Shown one piece after another: positions 41,321 to 50,811 of a DNA stretch of 64,000 nt. The position numbers and the translations under genes were made by a program. This DNA is from Pseudo-nitzschia pungens (lineage: Eukaryota > Bacillariophyta > Bacillariophyceae > Bacillariales > Bacillariaceae). The notes under the pieces were generated by a model that had not been told where the DNA came from, did not search any database, and saw only the letters and a list, made by a program, of their open reading frames with translations. The stretch's first letter is position 1. Each line of letters begins with the position of its first letter. The stretch is from NCBI GenBank assembly GCA_037355855.1, contig CM074762.1, forward strand, positions 5,270,001-5,334,000, written 5' to 3'.

Positions 41321-44300
41321 TTAAGCCGACCAGTGACTCATGGAGCAATCTGAGTCATTTGATTGGCTCAATTCGATATCTGCTGATTCAGCCGGTGTAG
41401 ACTCCGACTGATTCGATTGACTTACTGTGGATTCATCCGATGGTTCTCGATACGGCGTAAGCTTCCGAATGTTCACTGTTTCTATCACTGATGGGGCTCT
41501 TTGCACTTTTACAGTCCCATTCGGATTGACTTGCGTGATTGGAAAAGGACCAAGCTTCCTAGGTTGTAGCTTGTCTGGATCCGGCTCTTGGATCCATACC
41601 TTGTCATTGACTTGAAAGGTATGATTGATACGCTTGGCATTATCTCTGAGTAGATTCTTGTTAATCCCTTGTTGCCGGAGCTGTTGCAAGGCTAACAGGT
41701 TGGATGTTAGCGGCAGATCAATCAGCATGTCCCTATTGAATACTAGGGACCCTGGGGATGCCTGTAAGGCAGCGTTGACAGCGCACCGGGAGGCATGCAT
41801 GCATGTTGCCAGGGCGTTGTCCATCAGCTGGCTAGCTCTGGTGTTGACTTGAGGAGGGTTAACATGCACTAAGACTCTGAGGATATCAGCAACTGTATGA
41901 TGGACTCTTTCGCAGATGGCATTTGACTGGGGATTCTTCACTGTGGTTGGGATGGACTGAATCCCGTACTGCTTGAGGGTAGTCTGAAATTCAGCTCCTA
42001 GGAATTCTCCACCATTGTCGTGGACACACCTGATAGGTCTTGGATACCTTGAGAGCCAACAGTTCTTGAATTGGTCTGATACATGCTGTGAGGACTTGTC
42101 CCTGATTCTGATGATCTCCAGGAGGTTAGTTACTGGATCAATACAGGTTAGGGCCTTGAAGTTGTAGTTCTTGCCTTGCGCTGTAATTTTCCATGGTCCT
42201 ATAAGATCAACATGCACCTCGTTAAATGGAGCTAGTGGAGCTTCTTTCGGTGGTAGCTTTCCATACTTGGAGTGTTGGTTCTTGTACTTAATGCAGCTGT
42301 CGGGGCAGATGTAAGTCTTGCAAAGATTGGATAGATTGTCAATATAGAATCGTGCGGAGATAGTTTGATATAGCCTGGTGGATCCACAATGACCCAACAG
42401 GAGATGGTACCATTTGATGGTATCATTCGAGAGAGAGCTTGGTATGTATATGCGCCAGTTGTCGGGGTTAGACTGGTTGGCATAGCAGAGGATATTATTG
42501 CCTTCTAGTTCTTGATAGAAGAAGGCTTTGGATTGGGTCTTGAACTTGATCGTAGGGTCCTTTTGCTGATGAAGATATATATTGGAATAGTTCACCGGGC
42601 ATTCCAGGTCTTGGTTATTTGGTAGGTTAACTAGACACTCATTGTTCAGCAAGCAGGATTGTAATTCCTGGTCTGCGTCATTGCATAAGTGTCGGAAGAG
42701 GTTCGGGAACTCTGTTAGAAACAGTTCTTCATCTTGTTTAGGAACTTCAAGTTTCAAGAAATCGATTAAGGTGCCCTTTGAGAGGGCTTTCTTCCCTTCA
42801 GTAGGTGGATCCATCCGGGGGAGTCTGGAGAAGGCGTCAGCGAGGACATTCTTTTTGCCCTCCACATAAGTGAGATTGACACCAAATTCTTCAAGGAACA
42901 GTCTCCACCGGAGGACTCGTTGGACTGAGAGGGTTCTGAAGGTAAGGTTTTTATGGTCAGTGTATACATTGATGACTCCACCGAGGAGCATCTTTCTGTA
43001 CTCTTTGCAGCAGAGTACTATTGCGAGGAGTTCTTTCTCCATAGTAGTGTAGTTCTTTTGGGCATCAGATAGTTTCTTGGACCAGTATGCAATAGGCTTG
43101 CCATCTTGTATTATAGCAGCACCTAATTGTAGGTCTGAGGCATCAGTGTACAGTTCAAAGGGCTTGTTAAGGTCTGGATAGGTGTTCAGCGCATCCGCTG
43201 CCACCATTGCTTTCATCTCTTGAAAGGCTTTGTCTTGAGCAGGACCCCAAGTGAAAGCTGAAGGAGCTTTTCTTTGCTTGCCTTTGATGGCCGCTGCTTG
43301 AGGAGTCTTTTGTTTGGGGGTTCCAGTGATATCAAAGAGAGGAGATAGGACATGAGATCTGCGAGGCCACATATCTCTGTAGTATCCTACTGCTCCAAGG
43401 AAGGACTTGACTTGAGTTATAGTACGAGGTCGATCCATACAAAGGATGGCTTCTATTTTCTTTCTCCATGGCTTGACTGCTGTAGGCGTCATCCAATATC
43501 CAAGGAAGTCGGTCTCTTGTACAGCCCAATCACACTTGAGGGGGTTACACTTGAGTCCATTTTGGTTGAGCCGGTCTAGGATCTTGTCAATAGTCTTCAT
43601 GTGGAGATCAAAGGATCCATTGGTCCAGACGCCTATATCATCAATATAAACAGTGCAGTCAGTGTCTTGTAGGATATCTTCCATTAGTTGCTGGGCAACA
43701 TCTGGAGAGACTTTGACACCCATGGGGAGTCTCTGATACTCATAGCAACCATATGGCGTCACTATGGTACAGAGTTTCTTGCTTGCATCATCCAGTTCAA
43801 AGCAGTAGTATTGCATGGACAAGTCAATCTTGGTGAAGTGAGTGTACTTGCCCCTCTTGTTCATGATATCCTGTATCCGGGGAATTGGATAAGGACGTCT
43901 TTCAAGCAGTTCATTGAGTTCTCTGAAGTCTGATACCCATCGGACCCTGTTGTCTTTCTTTGGTACTATAAAGGTTGGGAATGCCCATTCGGCCGGTCCA
44001 GTGCAACGCTTGAGTACTCCATCATTACAAAGATTCTGGAGCTCCCTTTTGAATAGGTCTTCTCTTTTGTATGCAACTGGATAGGGCTTTTTGTGTATAG
44101 GCTTGGATCCGGGCTTCAGTCTTAGAGAGATCTTCTTGTGTGGATACTTCCCTAATTCTCCATTGAAGACGTTAGGGTACTTGCTTAGTATTGCTTGGAA
44201 CTGCTGCTGCTCTGTCGTGGACATGTGGGACTGTTGCTGTGCGACTGTCAATGGATCTGTTTCTTGGTAGGCTCTGTCTAGGATCACCTTGGACTTGTAT

Positions 44301-45229
44301 GGATTGGCAAAGGAGAGGTCATCAGCAAAGAGTTCGGCGTCTTCTAGTTCTTCCATGAGTAAGGTGTAGTTGGTCTCATGATATAGGGACGTGTCCTTCA
44401 TAGGAATGGTTCGATCCATCCACTGAACTGCTCCTTCTTTGAATAGGAGATTGATCTTTGCTAGGTGGAGGAAGTCCCTGCCTAGTATTAAATCGTATTT
44501 GCAGTTCGGGGAATGGAAGAGCCTTGCCTCTTGTCGGTCGATGGTGTAGTTACCAAACTCTTGTAACTTGGTGTTCTTCATGATAATATATTCTGTAGTA
44601 TCGAAGCTTCCATTTGCTGTGGTGGTTAGGACTTGATGCTTGCTTCTGATTGGTAGTGTTCCGAATGGTAGAGCTCTTTTGTTGATTAGAGTTCCGGAAG
44701 ATCCACTATCTAGTAGTGCGAGTAGTGGTCTTGATTTCGTTGGTATGCCTTGTATGTACTGTACGGTAGTTAAAAGAATAGGAGCCACGTTGCTCTTATT
44801 CGGGGATGCCTGTTCTGCTGTATTTCCAGCAGTCGACAGCAGCTTTAAATAATTTTGCTCCAGCGCACCTCCTTTGGTGTAGTCTTTGGAGTTTCCGGGA
44901 TTGCAATAGAGATTTTTTGCTGTACCGGTAGACCAATTTCTTGCCAGGGACAAGGTTGGTCCATTTGTTGCTGCTGTACTATCTTTCGCGTCTGTTGTAC
45001 CCTTGGATCGATTCGGTTGTTTTCGATTCGGATCCATGTTCGATTGTTTCTCGGTAGCCGAGAATCGAACTGTTTTTGTTCTTGCTGCTGTTGCAGGCTT
45101 TGCTGAGCTTTCAACAGGAATACTCCATCCTGTAGGTTCCTTCCCCTCTTTATCTGGGAGATCTCCTCCATGCGTTATCCCAGACAGCAGGGCTGTACTG
45201 GCATCCAGTTCCCGGGGAGCTGGAGGCAA
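41321..45229 (-). CDS. Gypsy-type Pol: protease, RT, RNase H, integrase
   Basis: 1302 residues from a TTG at 45229, but the frame is open without ATG back to the gag stop codon at 45287-45289, so pol has no start of its own near its beginning. Domains in order: aspartic protease (LLALLDSGSSGTLINKR), reverse transcriptase (RVRWVSDFRELNELLERRP, FTKIDLSMQYYCF, YIDDIG), RNase H (LYTDASDLQLGAAII, YTDHKNLTF), integrase zinc finger (HLLLGHCG ... CPDSCIKYK), and integrase core with D about 1007 (HVDLIGPW), D about 1069 (VHDNGGEF) and E about 1105 (ICERVHH), a D,D35E spacing. The C-terminal module is NPNGTVKVQRAPSVIETVNI. All catalytic residues are present, so it may be active. Confidence 0.95.
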   Translation of the reverse strand: MPPAPRELDASTALLSGITHGGDLPDKEGKEPTGWSIPVESSAKPATAARTKTVRFSATEKQSNMDPNRKQPNRSKGTTDAKDSTAATNGPTLSLARNWSTGTAKNLYCNPGNSKDYTKGGALEQNYLKLLSTAGNTAEQASPNKSNVAPILLTTVQYIQGIPTKSRPLLALLDSGSSGTLINKRALPFGTLPIRSKHQVLTTTANGSFDTTEYIIMKNTKLQEFGNYTIDRQEARLFHSPNCKYDLILGRDFLHLAKINLLFKEGAVQWMDRTIPMKDTSLYHETNYTLLMEELEDAELFADDLSFANPYKSKVILDRAYQETDPLTVAQQQSHMSTTEQQQFQAILSKYPNVFNGELGKYPHKKISLRLKPGSKPIHKKPYPVAYKREDLFKRELQNLCNDGVLKRCTGPAEWAFPTFIVPKKDNRVRWVSDFRELNELLERRPYPIPRIQDIMNKRGKYTHFTKIDLSMQYYCFELDDASKKLCTIVTPYGCYEYQRLPMGVKVSPDVAQQLMEDILQDTDCTVYIDDIGVWTNGSFDLHMKTIDKILDRLNQNGLKCNPLKCDWAVQETDFLGYWMTPTAVKPWRKKIEAILCMDRPRTITQVKSFLGAVGYYRDMWPRRSHVLSPLFDITGTPKQKTPQAAAIKGKQRKAPSAFTWGPAQDKAFQEMKAMVAADALNTYPDLNKPFELYTDASDLQLGAAIIQDGKPIAYWSKKLSDAQKNYTTMEKELLAIVLCCKEYRKMLLGGVINVYTDHKNLTFRTLSVQRVLRWRLFLEEFGVNLTYVEGKKNVLADAFSRLPRMDPPTEGKKALSKGTLIDFLKLEVPKQDEELFLTEFPNLFRHLCNDADQELQSCLLNNECLVNLPNNQDLECPVNYSNIYLHQQKDPTIKFKTQSKAFFYQELEGNNILCYANQSNPDNWRIYIPSSLSNDTIKWYHLLLGHCGSTRLYQTISARFYIDNLSNLCKTYICPDSCIKYKNQHSKYGKLPPKEAPLAPFNEVHVDLIGPWKITAQGKNYNFKALTCIDPVTNLLEIIRIRDKSSQHVSDQFKNCWLSRYPRPIRCVHDNGGEFLGAEFQTTLKQYGIQSIPTTVKNPQSNAICERVHHTVADILRVLVHVNPPQVNTRASQLMDNALATCMHASRCAVNAALQASPGSLVFNRDMLIDLPLTSNLLALQQLRQQGINKNLLRDNAKRINHTFQVNDKVWIQEPDPDKLQPRKLGPFPITQVNPNGTVKVQRAPSVIETVNIRKLTPYREPSDESTVSQSNQSESTPAESADIELSQSNDSDCSMSHWSA

Positions 45230-45286
45230 GGTGATTGCTGGTTTCGTTGAAGCCGGGGGCTTCTTAGGCCTGGGGGCCTTGGAGAC

Positions 45287-46360
45287 TCAGGGGAGCCATA
45301 TAAGTTCCCCATCGATGCTCCTTTCTGTTCTTCCACCATGATTGGCATGGTATTCTGCGATTGCTGCGTCGATTGCTGCATCGCGCGCTGCATTGATGTG
45401 TGCTTGGAAGGTCTCGTTGCTTCCGGGTATCATGAGAGCTTGGGTATGAGCATGAAAAGACTCAGTTTGTTGGTTGTTTCCGGAGCTCTTGGTGTAATTC
45501 TTGGAGAACCAGTTCTTTGGACATTCAGACCAGTCATGATTATGGCCTGGGATCCTACATGGGTTGGATTTCTTTTTGTTTTGGTTCCCTTTGTGGTTGC
45601 TGGAATTGAAGTTGCGCTTTCGGGCGTTGTTGTTGTTGTTGTTGTTGTTGTTCGAGCGCTTCTGTTGCTTGTTGTTGTTCTTGGTGCCTTTCTTGTTAGC
45701 TTGGCGCTCGTGACAGCTCATGTAGTCCACGATGTGTCGAACAGTCGTGTCTTCTTGGACTCCATTGTGCATCATGCCATAGCTTTCAATCCATGCAGAG
45801 GGAAAGGAATGGAGAAGGATGGTGAGTTTCTCCACTCTAGAAAGAGGCGCACTGCTTCCTTCTAGTTTCTGGGTATATTTCATGAGGATAAGTATGCGGT
45901 CAGCATGTTCCTCGCATGTGACTGATGGTGTCTTTCGGCAGTCGTGGCTTCGAAGGTAGGTGTGCATGATGTCTCTTGCATCCTTGGCATTGCAGTAGAG
46001 CTGAGTGAAATCAATGAAGGCTTGCTCATATCCCCCAATTTCATCTTGGGAGTATTGGAATTCTTCGGGATTCAGTGGGTCCTTGATCATGTCATTCCAT
46101 TTGCTCTGGGCGTCTGTGGTGAGACAACGTCCGAAGTGGGTTAGGTAGATGTCAATTGGCAATCGAAGGTAGCTGGCGGCGTTCCGGAAGGACTCCTCCA
46201 CAAAGAGCAGTTCTTCCAGACCTCCTGTTGCTGTGAACAGGGGGACTTTCATGCTGTCGGTTCGATCTTTGTCGACGTTGTACAGGGTGAAGAGCTTCGG
46301 TTTGGTTCTATCGAAAGAGCTCTTGTAGCTGATGGGGGGATCTCTGTAGATCCCGGTCAT
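45287..46360 (-). CDS. Gypsy-type Gag
   Basis: 357 residues starting MTGIYRDPPISYKSSFD. The central part (YLTHFGRCLTTDAQSKWNDM, FTQLYCNAKDARDIMHTYL) is a retrotransposon capsid-like helical region. A basic, Asn-rich linker leads to one zinc-knuckle-like motif (CRIPGHNHDWSEC, a C-x4-H-x-H-x4-C variant). The stop is TGA at 45287-45289, and the downstream frame is the same as this one and opens into pol. The leader between 5' LTR and start is only about 130 nt. Confidence 0.9.
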   Translation of the reverse strand: MTGIYRDPPISYKSSFDRTKPKLFTLYNVDKDRTDSMKVPLFTATGGLEELLFVEESFRNAASYLRLPIDIYLTHFGRCLTTDAQSKWNDMIKDPLNPEEFQYSQDEIGGYEQAFIDFTQLYCNAKDARDIMHTYLRSHDCRKTPSVTCEEHADRILILMKYTQKLEGSSAPLSRVEKLTILLHSFPSAWIESYGMMHNGVQEDTTVRHIVDYMSCHERQANKKGTKNNNKQQKRSNNNNNNNNNARKRNFNSSNHKGNQNKKKSNPCRIPGHNHDWSECPKNWFSKNYTKSSGNNQQTESFHAHTQALMIPGSNETFQAHINAARDAAIDAAIAEYHANHGGRTERSIDGELIWLP

Positions 46361-46489
46361 GGTTGCTATTGGATTTGCTGGAGATAAAGGTGCCTCTGTT
46401 GTTGAGGCTGTGGGTATTTCTTCGGGTTGATGAGAGTTCAGTACTGAATTCTACTACTGTTCCTACGTGAAAGCGGACAGTAATTACTG

Positions 46490-46802
46490 TGTAACACTCT
46501 AAGGTAGAAATTTCGGAGTAGTATGAATAATTGTGTGTTATTTCACTTTACGAGATGGGATTGAAATTAGAGAGAGGAAATAATGAGCGATGAGGTCATC
46601 GCGACCTTCTCATATAATAACCATCCCTGTATATAACATATATTCTGTATGTAACCTTAATCGTATAATCGCTCTCTTCTGCATGCCTGTTCACACATAC
46701 CAGATATCCGTACATGGATATCTTATATATATATTTGAATCCCATGTGGGATTCGGTTAATTATTAATTCGTAACACTACTAGCCTACGCTAGCATGTTA
46801 CA
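46490..46802 (-). repeat. 5' LTR of the second Gypsy-type element
   Basis: 313 bp, differing from its partner at one base that I can find. Confidence 0.93.
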
Positions 46803-48855
46803 AGGGCACCAATAAAATTCAGATATGTTTATTGCAATTGGTTCCACTGAATCAGAATTTGTAGTAGTTCATTATGAAGATATTCATGGTGGTGCTATGA
46901 TCTGTGCTAGCAAGGCTCCTGTGTAGAAGGGCTACTGGGTCTACAGACAGCAACATCCAGTAACTGACTAACAGGTGCTGAGCTGAGTGCTAGAGCTGTG
47001 TGCTAATTGCTAGCATACAGGCTCAGCAACAGGCTTAGCAACAGGCTTAGCAACAGGCTTAGCAACAGGCTTAGCAGCAGACCTATATCCTACTATCCTG
47101 TTTAGTATGGATGCTAGCAGAGTTTACTAGGGTCGCCGCGTACGATTTGTACCAATTGTACGTACCCCGAGTAAAGCACCTGTTATGGTGTAGCTAAATG
47201 CTACAGGGTTAGGGTTGCTAATGCTACGAGATACTGAAAGATGCTAACCTACCATGATACCATTGCTAAGATATGATGCTACCGCCGGGGTCGGGTCATT
47301 GGTGTATAATATATACCATGACTGGATACCCGGCCCAAACAGTTACCAAACGTGCCAGCATAAGTGAGCTAGCACACGATTCGATCTAATTAATCGGATA
47401 CTCCGATACGGCACGCTACTCGTAGAATACAGTACCAGAGCTACAGGAGTTCTGTTATTATACGAGTTAGCGAGTTAGCGAATCGATGTCACGATACAGA
47501 GCTGAGCGCTTTGGCTCAGCTCCTTTTCACTCTTTCTTTTACTCTAAAATAAACAAGCCTATCATGCCCTCCTATCGATCGATCCCGATGTACCTCTAGG
47601 GAAGTACCTTGTAGTAACTAAGTGTATGCAATAAGACCTTGAACAGTCCGCTGTAGTCTCACCCTTTGCCAGGAATGTACGCGTTATTATTGTTAAGGCT
47701 TTTCCTTATTTACAGACCAGTACGAGTCGAACTTATCTCCAAGCCGATTAAGTTACCCGAAGACCGCTGACGAGCGGATATCAACACAGTTTATCAGACC
47801 CACCGCTCGACCCACTACGAACCGGGACGCCGGTTAGAGCGTGTGAAGAAACCCAGCTGGCTGATCACCACTGGCATCCATGCCTACACTTGGATGTAAA
47901 ACCTCAGCTGAAAACTGGACCAGCAGCTGACATCGCGAGATCCCTGATGTTAATGGGGAGCCCTTCCCCAGACACGCGACCGACCGGAGCCCACACATCC
48001 ACCTCTGGGGTCTGTTGATACGCAGTTGTTGATACAGTAGATGAGCATCATGGTGGCACCATGGAGGCTTGATCCGGTAGGGGAAGGAGCAGGACGTGGA
48101 GAAAGCAGCGTCCATGATTCCCTGTTATTTTACAGGATTCAAGGGGGACGCTTGCTTGTAACGGATGGAACCACACTGGAAAAAGGAACTTCCCAGTGAA
48201 GACAGTGTCCAGCAGACCAAGGACATGACGTCAGTCCCATCCGAAACAACGAGGCGCAGACAACCTCAAAATCTGCCATACCATCGATTTTGATTTTTAG
48301 CCAAGGGAACTCGGAATCAGACAAGCCAAGAACCCTGAGATCTGTCATATCTCAGAATCAAATTGATTGGTCCAGAGCAGATCAGAAAGACCGAAAGAAT
48401 TCTTCTCTTTTGGTAACCAACCATATGGATACCTTTCTAGCCAACCATCGAATCGGAACCATCGATGTGGATAGACGTCGGCACGAAACTGTCAACACGA
48501 AAATGTTGACACCAATGCTGACGTGATACGTGATACCCTTTTCTTCTTTCGAAACTATCGAAACGGCATTGGTATTGCCGACACGCGACATCCGATCGTC
48601 ACCAACCATCGATTCGGATGTTCCTTTCGGAATTGTCGACACGGAACAATCGATACTGCCGATACAGAACAATCGACACGAACCATCGATTCGAATGTTC
48701 TTCTTTTGGATGACGTGATACCTTCCTTGACACCTTTTCTTTTGGTTGTCATCGATATTGATGCAGACCTTCGATCAACAACTTGGGTGGAAACAGTCCC
48801 CACCACAAAAGAATTTGGAAACTGAAGCAAGATATCTAATCAAAGCAAGACAACC
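46803..48855. other. spacer/leader between Gypsy- and Copia-type elements
   Basis: It begins with the second half of the repeat unit split by the Gypsy-type insertion. A 12-bp unit (CAGGCTTAGCAA) is tandem at about 47018-47080. Degenerate repeats at 48450-48740 reuse AACCATCGATTCG and GACGTGATAC. Part of this is presumably the 5' leader of the Copia-type element, but I find no LTR pair. No host gene is supported. Confidence 0.5.
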
Positions 48856-50811
48856 ATGGCCAAGCAAACCAGAAGACAAGTCGCTGCAGCCGCTGCCGGA
48901 GCCGGCGCTGCTGGAAACGCCCCTGAAGCTGGAGTCGCCATCCCTGGAGGCGATGCTGTCCCTGGGGACGCTGCCCCCGGAGGCGCTGTCCCCGGAGCGC
49001 CTGGAGCCGGCGTTCCCCCTGTTGGAGCGCTGCCCCCTGTCGGAGCGCCTGGAGTCCCTTCTGCTGCTCCTGCTGGAGCCTCCAGAGTCCAACAAGAGCC
49101 AAACCTTGACATCCAACCCCGATCTGAGATGATCCTACTTGCTGCTGTTCAAGAACTCAGAGCAATGCGCAATGAGAATGCGGCCCGAGTGGCTGCTGAG
49201 AATGCAACCCGTGTAGCTGCTGAGAACGCAGCCCGAATGGCTGCTGAAGCTGCCGCTGCTGCCGCCGCCGCTCGTGCTCCAGCTCCAGCTCCTGCAGCTG
49301 CTCCTGCTCCTGCTCCTGTCGCCGCCCCTACAGGAGCTAGTCCTGCAGTCCTCCAAGCCCATGCCACAGCCCAAGCTAATGGAGGCATCTCTGGGTACAA
49401 GAACGGAGCAAAGCTCAGCTCAAGGGAGTTAGACCTCCACAAGATCCTCTCTGGGTTCAGCAACAGTGATACGGCGGACGAACTATTCCGGAATGGCCTC
49501 AACAGCATCGAGGCGATCCAACAGCTCTCTGCCAAGGAACTCCCCAAGTACCTCCGTGACTTCAATGGGGGTCGTCATCCGATGTGCCCATACCATGAAC
49601 GAGTATTCATCGGACTATCCTTCAGACAATCCTTCCAGCTTCTTTCGGAGTGGATCCGCTACCAACCTCTCATTGGTATCAAGCCTACAGCCCATACTTG
49701 GCTTAGTGATCCCCTCGCAGCCAACCGAACCCGCCAGCGCCTACATGAAAAGCAAACTGCTGACAAGGAGGCCGTCTCAGCGTCCATTACTCCGCCGAAG
49801 CTCGTCAACCTTGACAACTTCCGTCAGTGGGAAGAAAGCTTCCGCCAGTTCCTCCGCTTTCAGTACAATGAACAAGGGTTCCCCCTATCATACGTCATTC
49901 GTCCGAGGGAGCAAGAGACAGTGACTGCAGCAGAAAGGTCCGCCACTGTTGGGAAGGACGGGACATTTTCCAACTGGATGGATTATAATGTTCGATGCGC
50001 CACGCTTGAAGGCCCGCAATTTGTCACCGACAACCACGACGTTTGGGTGTTGCTCTGCAACGCAGTCCGTGATGGCCCCGCCTGGGCCTACACTCGTAGG
50101 TACAAAGACGCGAAGAATCCGACTGGGAACGCCCGAGCGGCTTTCCTACATCTCTACGAGAATGCCTTCTCCGCAACCAACGTCGCGGCTATTCTTGACA
50201 AGGTCCGTACCGGCATGTACACCTCCCGCTACACAGGAGACTCTCGAACATACGACTTTGAGAAGCACTGCAGAACTTGGTTGAATTTCCGGACTACGCT
50301 CTCCAATCACAACAAGTTGCACGACGAAGAGGACTTCACCATGCGTTTCATCCACAGCATCCAAGACGACCGGTTTGAGAACCCCAAGATCCAGATCTTT
50401 GAAACCGACAAGTACACCAAGGACTTCAACGAGTGCGTCTCGTACTTCAAGAGGTGCCTTGGCATACGAAAGATGGGTGCGGTTGCAACCAAGCGAGCGC
50501 GAAGTATCTCCTCTGTACACCAAGGTGGTGGTGGCAACCAAGGCAACAAGGGTGGATCGTACGGCGGCAAGATTGAGGACAAGCCTTATCCCTATGAAGT
50601 CTACAAGACCTTCTCCAAGGAACAACGGAAGCAGTTGTATGACCTCCGCCAGCAGAAGAAAGCACGAACTATTCAGTCCACTAGTTCTACCACGCCTGCT
50701 GCCTCCGCGAACGCGACCCAAGGCGCAGGGAACAGTTTTGGGCCCAAGGGGCGCAAAAAGGGCAAGAAAAAGGGCAACGGCTCGAACCAAGGACAGACCC
50801 CCAAGAACTGA
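48856..50811 (+). CDS. Copia-type Gag
   Basis: 651 residues from ATG in the context ACAACCATGG. The N-terminal 190 residues are Ala/Pro/Gly-rich, with an AARVAAEN heptad-like repeat. The middle (LNSIEAIQQLSAKELPKYLR, FIGLSFRQSFQLLSEWIRY, WVLLCNAVRDGPAWAYTRRY) resembles long Gag proteins of diatom Copia-type elements. The basic C-terminus (GPKGRKKGKKKGNGSNQG) may bind nucleic acid; a classical zinc knuckle is not seen. It ends at TGA 50809-50811, and the frame reopens at once. Confidence 0.85.
   Translation: MAKQTRRQVAAAAAGAGAAGNAPEAGVAIPGGDAVPGDAAPGGAVPGAPGAGVPPVGALPPVGAPGVPSAAPAGASRVQQEPNLDIQPRSEMILLAAVQELRAMRNENAARVAAENATRVAAENAARMAAEAAAAAAAARAPAPAPAAAPAPAPVAAPTGASPAVLQAHATAQANGGISGYKNGAKLSSRELDLHKILSGFSNSDTADELFRNGLNSIEAIQQLSAKELPKYLRDFNGGRHPMCPYHERVFIGLSFRQSFQLLSEWIRYQPLIGIKPTAHTWLSDPLAANRTRQRLHEKQTADKEAVSASITPPKLVNLDNFRQWEESFRQFLRFQYNEQGFPLSYVIRPREQETVTAAERSATVGKDGTFSNWMDYNVRCATLEGPQFVTDNHDVWVLLCNAVRDGPAWAYTRRYKDAKNPTGNARAAFLHLYENAFSATNVAAILDKVRTGMYTSRYTGDSRTYDFEKHCRTWLNFRTTLSNHNKLHDEEDFTMRFIHSIQDDRFENPKIQIFETDKYTKDFNECVSYFKRCLGIRKMGAVATKRARSISSVHQGGGGNQGNKGGSYGGKIEDKPYPYEVYKTFSKEQRKQLYDLRQQKKARTIQSTSSTTPAASANATQGAGNSFGPKGRKKGKKKGNGSNQGQTPKN

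Larger units (their letters stand above)
40978..46802 (-). mobile_element. Gypsy-type LTR retrotransposon, nearly intact
   Basis: 313-bp LTRs (40978-41290, 46490-46802) start TGTAACA and end TGTTACA. I see a single difference (G at 40997, A in the other copy). The target duplication AGGGC lies at 40973-40977 and 46803-46807. Transcription runs right to left, with gag then pol in the same frame, separated by one TGA. Domain order is Gag, protease, RT, RNase H, integrase, as in Ty3/Gypsy-type elements. The length is 5825 bp. Confidence 0.95.

Noticed and set aside
47200..47240. AGGGTTAGGGTTGC, similar to telomere repeats
   Set aside because: Only about two units; too short to call an interstitial telomere.
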